Origin: Bacteroides sp. CAG:1060
GTDB taxonomy: Bacteria > Bacteroidota > Bacteroidia > Bacteroidales > UBA932
Length of the DNA: 10,734 nucleotides
NCBI GenBank assembly: GCA_000432655.1
Contig: HF986328.1
Span: 10,597-21,330, forward strand
Direction: 5' to 3'
Shown here piece after piece: positions 7,178-10,734 of this stretch. The notes under the pieces were generated by a model. The model did not search any database. It worked only from the letters and a program-made list of their open reading frames with translations, and had not been told where the DNA came from. Within the stretch, counting starts at the first letter, position 1, and every line of letters starts with the position of its first letter. The position numbers and the translations under genes are program-made.

Positions 7178-8938
7178 CTATTCAAATAATTTTCGCAGAC
7201 TCTCGTCGTCCGGATTCTCCTGAAGCCTGGTCACAAATTCCTTAGGAGAGAGACCGAAAAACTCCCGGAAAGAACTGGAGAAGTATGAATGCGATGAAAA
7301 TCCGACTCTGTAGGCTACTTCGGACACATTTACCTTATTACCGGCGAGCAGCCGGGCAGCCTGTTTCATCCTGCACTTGCGGATAAGAACGCTTGGCGGC
7401 TCCATGCCGAATTCTTTAAGCTTGCGGTTGAGATGCACGCGGCTTATGCCCACGTCCGCGCAAAGGGCGGTCACGTCAAAGTCCGGGTCGTCCAGATGTG
7501 CCTGAATATCTTCAGTCACCCGACTAATCAGTTTTTCGTCGGTCGAGCCTATCTTAATGCCGGAGCAGTCAATATTCATCGCAACCCCAAACTTATCTCT
7601 GACTGCCTCGCGCGCAGAAAGGGTCTGCGAGATGCTACTCAGGAGCAGTTCTACAGAAATCGGTTTGGACAGGAATTTATCCGCTCCGCTGTCACTGGCA
7701 GCCTGAGCCTCCTGTTCCCCATCCTGCCCGGTAAGGATAATCACAGGTATGTGTTTGATAGCCGGATTGCTGCGTATTTCGGCGCACAACTGCGTGCCGG
7801 TCATGCCCGGCATCACAAGATCAGTAAGCACCAGGTCGGGCACAATCACAGTAATACGCGGAAGAGCCTCCTGGGCCGATGCACAGGTCACCACATTGTA
7901 GTACAAGCCAAGCACAGAAGAAAAATAGTCGCGGGTTTCAGCATCATCCTCAATTACAAAAACCGTTTTCCTGACCCTTACAATCTTTTCTTTCTCCGAT
8001 GTCCCTTTGGCAAAGGTTTCATCCTCGTGACTATCGAAGTTTATATCTTTTCCCTTGACATACAAGTCCTTATGATGCGTAGTAGCAGAGAGTTCTTCCG
8101 CACTCAGATGCTCTTTTCCTTCCGGAACAAGCACACTGAAGACTACCCCGTCAACCTCATTTCTGACACCTATCAGCCCGTGATGCAACTCCACCAGCAT
8201 CTTTGTAAGATTCAGTCCCACTCCGGAACCGGTATTGGCGTCATGCGGATCCACCTGTATAAATCTTTCAAAAATGCGGCTGATATAGGCCTCCTCGATA
8301 CGGCTGCCGGAGTTGAAAATGCTGAGTTCAAGAAAACCTCTTATATCCGGGCCTAATTCACCCCGATTGGGCTTTGGTGCCGTAATTTTGAGACGGATGC
8401 TTCCCCCATCCGGAGTATGCTTGAAAGCATTGGAGAGGATGTTATAGACAATCTTGTCAAAATTGCCCTGATCAATCCAGACAAATTCTTCATCGTGAGC
8501 GGCGTCAATGCCATAACGGATATGCTTGCTCTCCGCCAAAGGGAGGAAAGACTGCATAATATCCTTGACGAAATAGACGAGATCCGTCTTACGGAAGTGC
8601 ATCTGCATCTGTCCGGCGTCAATCTTGCGAATATCCATGAGCTGATTCACCAGACGGTTGATACGCAGACAGTTGCGATACATCAGATTGAAAGTATCCT
8701 TCTGTGCGGGATCCTGTTCAGCCTCGCGCAGAGTACGCAGCGGACCCATTACAAGGGTAAGAGGAGTACGTATTTCATGAGCAAGGTTGGTAAACAGCCC
8801 AAGGCGCAGTTCTTTCATCTCGGCATCCTTTTTCCGCTCTTCGCGGCGTCTGCGCTCCCGGAAGACTCGCAACAGCACCATAACAAGACCTCCCAGCAGG
8901 ACAAGAGCGAAAAGAATTATCGCGAATACTTTTTTCAT
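7178..8938 (-). CDS. Hybrid two-component regulator: histidine kinase, receiver and AraC-type HTH, without a periplasmic sensor
   Basis: A 586-residue protein combining sensor kinase and transcription factor. In order: one membrane helix (5-24) and a basic juxtamembrane segment RERRRREERKK; HisKA domain with H-box FTNLAHEIRTPL (49-60, His54); ATPase domain with N-box NILSNAFKHT (166-175) and GSGVGLNLTK (237-246); receiver domain (about 325-440) with D331/D332, phospho-acceptor D373, T403 and K425; and an AraC/HTH_18 domain (about 472-575) ending in VAYRVGFSSHSYFSSSFREF. Classical members in Bacteroides have some 1300 residues with a large periplasmic beta-propeller and Y_Y_Y sensor, which is absent here. 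The G1 box reads FNSG (N209) where most kinases have Asp. The start is supported by a consensus promoter just upstream. It diverges from a susC gene, its likely target; a remnant of a larger gene is the alternative. Confidence 0.92.
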   Translation of the reverse strand: MKKVFAIILFALVLLGGLVMVLLRVFRERRRREERKKDAEMKELRLGLFTNLAHEIRTPLTLVMGPLRTLREAEQDPAQKDTFNLMYRNCLRINRLVNQLMDIRKIDAGQMQMHFRKTDLVYFVKDIMQSFLPLAESKHIRYGIDAAHDEEFVWIDQGNFDKIVYNILSNAFKHTPDGGSIRLKITAPKPNRGELGPDIRGFLELSIFNSGSRIEEAYISRIFERFIQVDPHDANTGSGVGLNLTKMLVELHHGLIGVRNEVDGVVFSVLVPEGKEHLSAEELSATTHHKDLYVKGKDINFDSHEDETFAKGTSEKEKIVRVRKTVFVIEDDAETRDYFSSVLGLYYNVVTCASAQEALPRITVIVPDLVLTDLVMPGMTGTQLCAEIRSNPAIKHIPVIILTGQDGEQEAQAASDSGADKFLSKPISVELLLSSISQTLSAREAVRDKFGVAMNIDCSGIKIGSTDEKLISRVTEDIQAHLDDPDFDVTALCADVGISRVHLNRKLKEFGMEPPSVLIRKCRMKQAARLLAGNKVNVSEVAYRVGFSSHSYFSSSFREFFGLSPKEFVTRLQENPDDESLRKLFE

Positions 8939-8955
8939 TTTTGTTCCATTTGGTA

Positions 8956-8986
8956 CAAAAATATAATTTTCAGCATGTTAAACAAA
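8956..8986 (-). promoter_or_regulatory. Predicted promoter of the hybrid regulator gene
   Basis: The minus strand carries TTTG (complement of 8983-8986), 19 bases, then TATTTTTG (complement of 8956-8963): exact matches to both boxes. The start would be near 8950, giving a leader of about 12 bases to the ATG at 8938. This supports the short form of the protein as the native one. The near-palindrome TGTTAAACA (8976-8984) overlaps the -33 box. Confidence 0.7.
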
Positions 8987-8992
8987 CAAATG

Positions 8993-9031
8993 TTACAGAA
9001 TTGACAGAATCCGCATCAACTCTGACAGGCT
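8993..9031 (+). repeat. Direct repeats in the regulator/susC gap (candidate AraC-type binding site)
   Basis: Two adjacent 9-mers, TTACAGAAT (8993-9001) and TGACAGAAT (9002-9010), differ by one base. A third related copy, TGACAGGCT, lies at 9023-9031. The TGACAG cores at 9002 and 9023 are exactly 21 bases apart, two helical turns, which is the spacing of known AraC-family half-sites. The last copy occupies the place where the susC -33 box would be. Confidence 0.45.
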
Positions 9032-9047
9032 CGTAATTAAAATATGA

Positions 9048-9055
9048 TACTTTTG
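9048..9055 (+). promoter_or_regulatory. -7 element of the susC-type gene
   Basis: TACTTTTG fits TAnnTTTG and lies 46 bases before the ATG, predicting a start near 9061 and a leader of about 40 bases. No TTTG-like box occurs 19-21 bases upstream; that stretch holds a TGACAG half-site instead. This is what an activator-dependent promoter would look like. Confidence 0.55.
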
Positions 9056-9101
9056 CAACATGGTCACTGATAACAGTCCAAACACATAAACAACACTTAT
9101 T

Positions 9102-10734
9102 ATGCAATTAAACCTTAAGAAAACACTTCTGGTCATGGCCGCAAGCCTTGTTATGCCGCTGTTTGCAATCGCACAGAACATCAACGTCAGCGGCACGGTC
9201 ACAGACCAAAGCGGAGAGACCGTCATCGGCGCAGCCGTGATGATTTCAGGCACCGACCAAGGTGCTGTTACCAGTGTGGACGGAACTTATTCCATTCAGG
9301 CAAGTCCAACAGCCATTTTTGAAGTATCATGTATCGGCTACAAACCGCAGCGCGTAGCCGTTCAGGGCCGGGCTAAAGTCGATATCGTCCTCGAAGAAGA
9401 TACCGAGAAGCTGGAAGGCACTGTAGTTATCGGTTACGGTACGGCCCGCCGCCAGGACATTACCGGTTCCATCACATCAGTGGGCGGAGACAATCTCCGC
9501 GCCGTACCTGCAGGAGACGTAACCCGCGCTCTTGAAGGACGCGTGGCTGGTGTAGAGATGACTCAGACCAACTCCAAACCGGGCGCATCAATGCAGATTC
9601 GCATCCGTGGACAGCGTTCCCTTTCCGCATCCAACGATCCGCTTATCGTTCTGGACGGCATGCCTTTTATGGGCTCCCTGTCAGACATATCGCCAAGCGA
9701 TATCAAGAGCATGGATATCCTAAAAGACGCCGCTTCCACAGCCATCTACGGTTCCCGTGGTGCCAACGGTGTCATTATCATCACCACATATAAAGGTATA
9801 GAGGGTCAGGAGCCAAAAATCTCTTTCAACAGCTACGCCACCCTGAAGAAAGCTGTCAAATATCCTATGATGCCGCGCGAGAAATACATCCAGATGCGTC
9901 AGATGGCAGGCATGTTCCAGAACACGCTTGATGAGTCAGACGACCAGTTTACCGATTGGCAGGATTTGTTCTACCGCACAGGATACACTCAGAATTACGA
10001 CCTCAATGTCACCGGAGGCACACGAAAAGGCAATTATCGCTTCGGTGTCACCTATTACAACGACGAGGCTGTTGTTCCGACCCAGGGATACAATCGTATC
10101 GCGCTGAACGGCAGTGTCGATCAGAAGATTGGCAAATGGTTCAAGGTCGGCTTCACCACCAACACCAGCCATACCTCCAACGCAGGTAATCAGGTGGATA
10201 TGTATGCGGTTCTGTCCAAATCTCCGCTCGTAGTTCCTTACGATGAGCAGGGCAATCTCAAGACCCGTGTCAACATGCCGCTTGATGTCGATCAATATGT
10301 TTTCACCCGCGAGCGTGTAGAAGATCTGACCGCACAGGGACTGTATGTGAACGAATCCAAGTCCATCGCTACCTACAACACCGGATACGTCCAGTTCTAT
10401 TTCCCATGGATTGAGGGCCTCAACTTCAAGGCCAGCGCGGGTCTGAACTACCGCAACTCCAAGGGCGGTTCATTCACCGGCGTAGGTGTAAACGGCTCCG
10501 CTACCAGTCCGAACAGTGCTTCATGGTACTTCAACGACACTTTCAACTGGACCGTCGAGAACCTACTCACTTATGATCGCACCTTCGGCAAACATCGCGT
10601 CAATGCAGTAGCGCTTTACTCTGCAGAGCAGACCACCAGCACCGGCCAGAGCCTGTCAGGAAAGAACATTCCGAACGAGCTCTTCCAATACTACAACATC
10701 GGCAGCGCCGTGGCTTCCGACATCACCGTCAACG
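9102..10734 (+). CDS. SusC/RagA-family TonB-dependent outer-membrane transporter (C-terminus cut by window edge)
   Basis: The first 544 residues of a protein normally about 1000 long. It is the outer-membrane barrel that, with a SusD-like lipoprotein, imports oligosaccharides or other large nutrients using TonB energy. A signal peptide occupies about residues 1-24 (basic LKK, hydrophobic core, AIA then QN). A carboxypeptidase-like regulatory domain (27-98) follows, then the family marker VVIGYGTARRQDITGSI (108-124). The plug domain contains GASMQIRIRG (161-170), DPLIVLDGMP (179-188) and IYGSRGANGVIIITT (215-229), after which barrel strands begin. There is no STN domain before the regulatory domain, so it is not the type that signals to an anti-sigma factor. 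That fits control by the divergent hybrid regulator. The ATG at 9102 gives a complete signal peptide. The frame is intact to the edge; the substrate cannot be told, and a susD gene is expected beyond. Confidence 0.95.
   Translation, partial: MQLNLKKTLLVMAASLVMPLFAIAQNINVSGTVTDQSGETVIGAAVMISGTDQGAVTSVDGTYSIQASPTAIFEVSCIGYKPQRVAVQGRAKVDIVLEEDTEKLEGTVVIGYGTARRQDITGSITSVGGDNLRAVPAGDVTRALEGRVAGVEMTQTNSKPGASMQIRIRGQRSLSASNDPLIVLDGMPFMGSLSDISPSDIKSMDILKDAASTAIYGSRGANGVIIITTYKGIEGQEPKISFNSYATLKKAVKYPMMPREKYIQMRQMAGMFQNTLDESDDQFTDWQDLFYRTGYTQNYDLNVTGGTRKGNYRFGVTYYNDEAVVPTQGYNRIALNGSVDQKIGKWFKVGFTTNTSHTSNAGNQVDMYAVLSKSPLVVPYDEQGNLKTRVNMPLDVDQYVFTRERVEDLTAQGLYVNESKSIATYNTGYVQFYFPWIEGLNFKASAGLNYRNSKGGSFTGVGVNGSATSPNSASWYFNDTFNWTVENLLTYDRTFGKHRVNAVALYSAEQTTSTGQSLSGKNIPNELFQYYNIGSAVASDITVN

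Noticed and set aside
7128..7178. G-rich tracts on the minus strand after the hybrid regulator (a possible G-quadruplex), and a small ACGC-GAT-GCGT palindrome
   Set aside because: The G tracts are split by a gap of about 30 bases, too long for a typical quadruplex, and the palindrome has only four pairs.
7433..8356. A 307-codon plus-strand open frame opposite the hybrid regulator
   Set aside because: It is a shadow of the receiver and kinase region, with no domain and no promoter or start context of its own. The frame at 8417-9004 is rejected for the same reason.
9936..10295. A minus-strand frame of 119 codons inside the susC-type gene
   Set aside because: It lies antisense within the clear barrel coding sequence and has no homology I recognise.
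1..10734. CRISPR arrays, insertion sequences, attachment sites or phage genes
   Set aside because: No regularly spaced repeats, transposase or integrase motifs, or terminal inverted repeats were seen. The tRNA pair has no integrase or duplicated tRNA end beside it.

Overview
The window is chromosomal DNA from a member of the Bacteroidota, most likely a Bacteroidales species with roughly balanced base composition. Four things support this: a SusC-family TonB-dependent transporter, a hybrid two-component regulator with an AraC-type output domain, a SecA of 1089 residues (about 190 longer than the E. coli protein), and promoter-like sequences in most gene-bearing gaps that fit the Bacteroides pattern TTTG, 19-21 bases, TAnnTTTG. 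Start codons generally sit behind short A-rich leaders rather than strong Shine-Dalgarno sites, which also fits the phylum.

Layout. Positions 1-4608 on the minus strand form a compact unit read as secA, then a bactofilin gene, then a UDP-glucuronate 4-epimerase gene that runs off the left edge. secA and the bactofilin overlap by one base (TAATG), and the epimerase starts two bases after the bactofilin stop. Upstream, on the same strand, lies a membrane-anchored LytTR DNA-binding protein (4702-5517). It diverges from an acyl-ACP thioesterase gene (5694-6416), and the gap between them carries three copies of the heptamer GGACGAA. The thioesterase meets a DUF486 membrane protein gene (6417-6785) tail to tail with no base between the stop codons. 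Two lysine tRNAs (anticodons TTT and CTT) follow on the plus strand from a near-consensus promoter and end at a strong hairpin terminator that probably works in both directions.

The right end holds a divergent pair: a 586-residue hybrid histidine kinase/response regulator/AraC protein (7178-8938, minus) and a SusC-type transporter (from 9102, plus, cut by the right edge). This is the usual start of a polysaccharide or glycan utilisation locus. The kinase lacks the large periplasmic sensor of classical hybrid two-component regulators. The 163-base gap contains TGACAG half-sites 21 bases apart, placed where an AraC-type activator of susC would be expected.

No mobile element, CRISPR array or phage gene is visible, and no gene-free stretch exceeds 300 bases. 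Most of the window is ordinary core and accessory Bacteroidota sequence. The parts most worth following up are the sensorless hybrid regulator with its candidate operator, and the shared heptamer in the LytTR/thioesterase gap. I see no evidence for a wholly new system.
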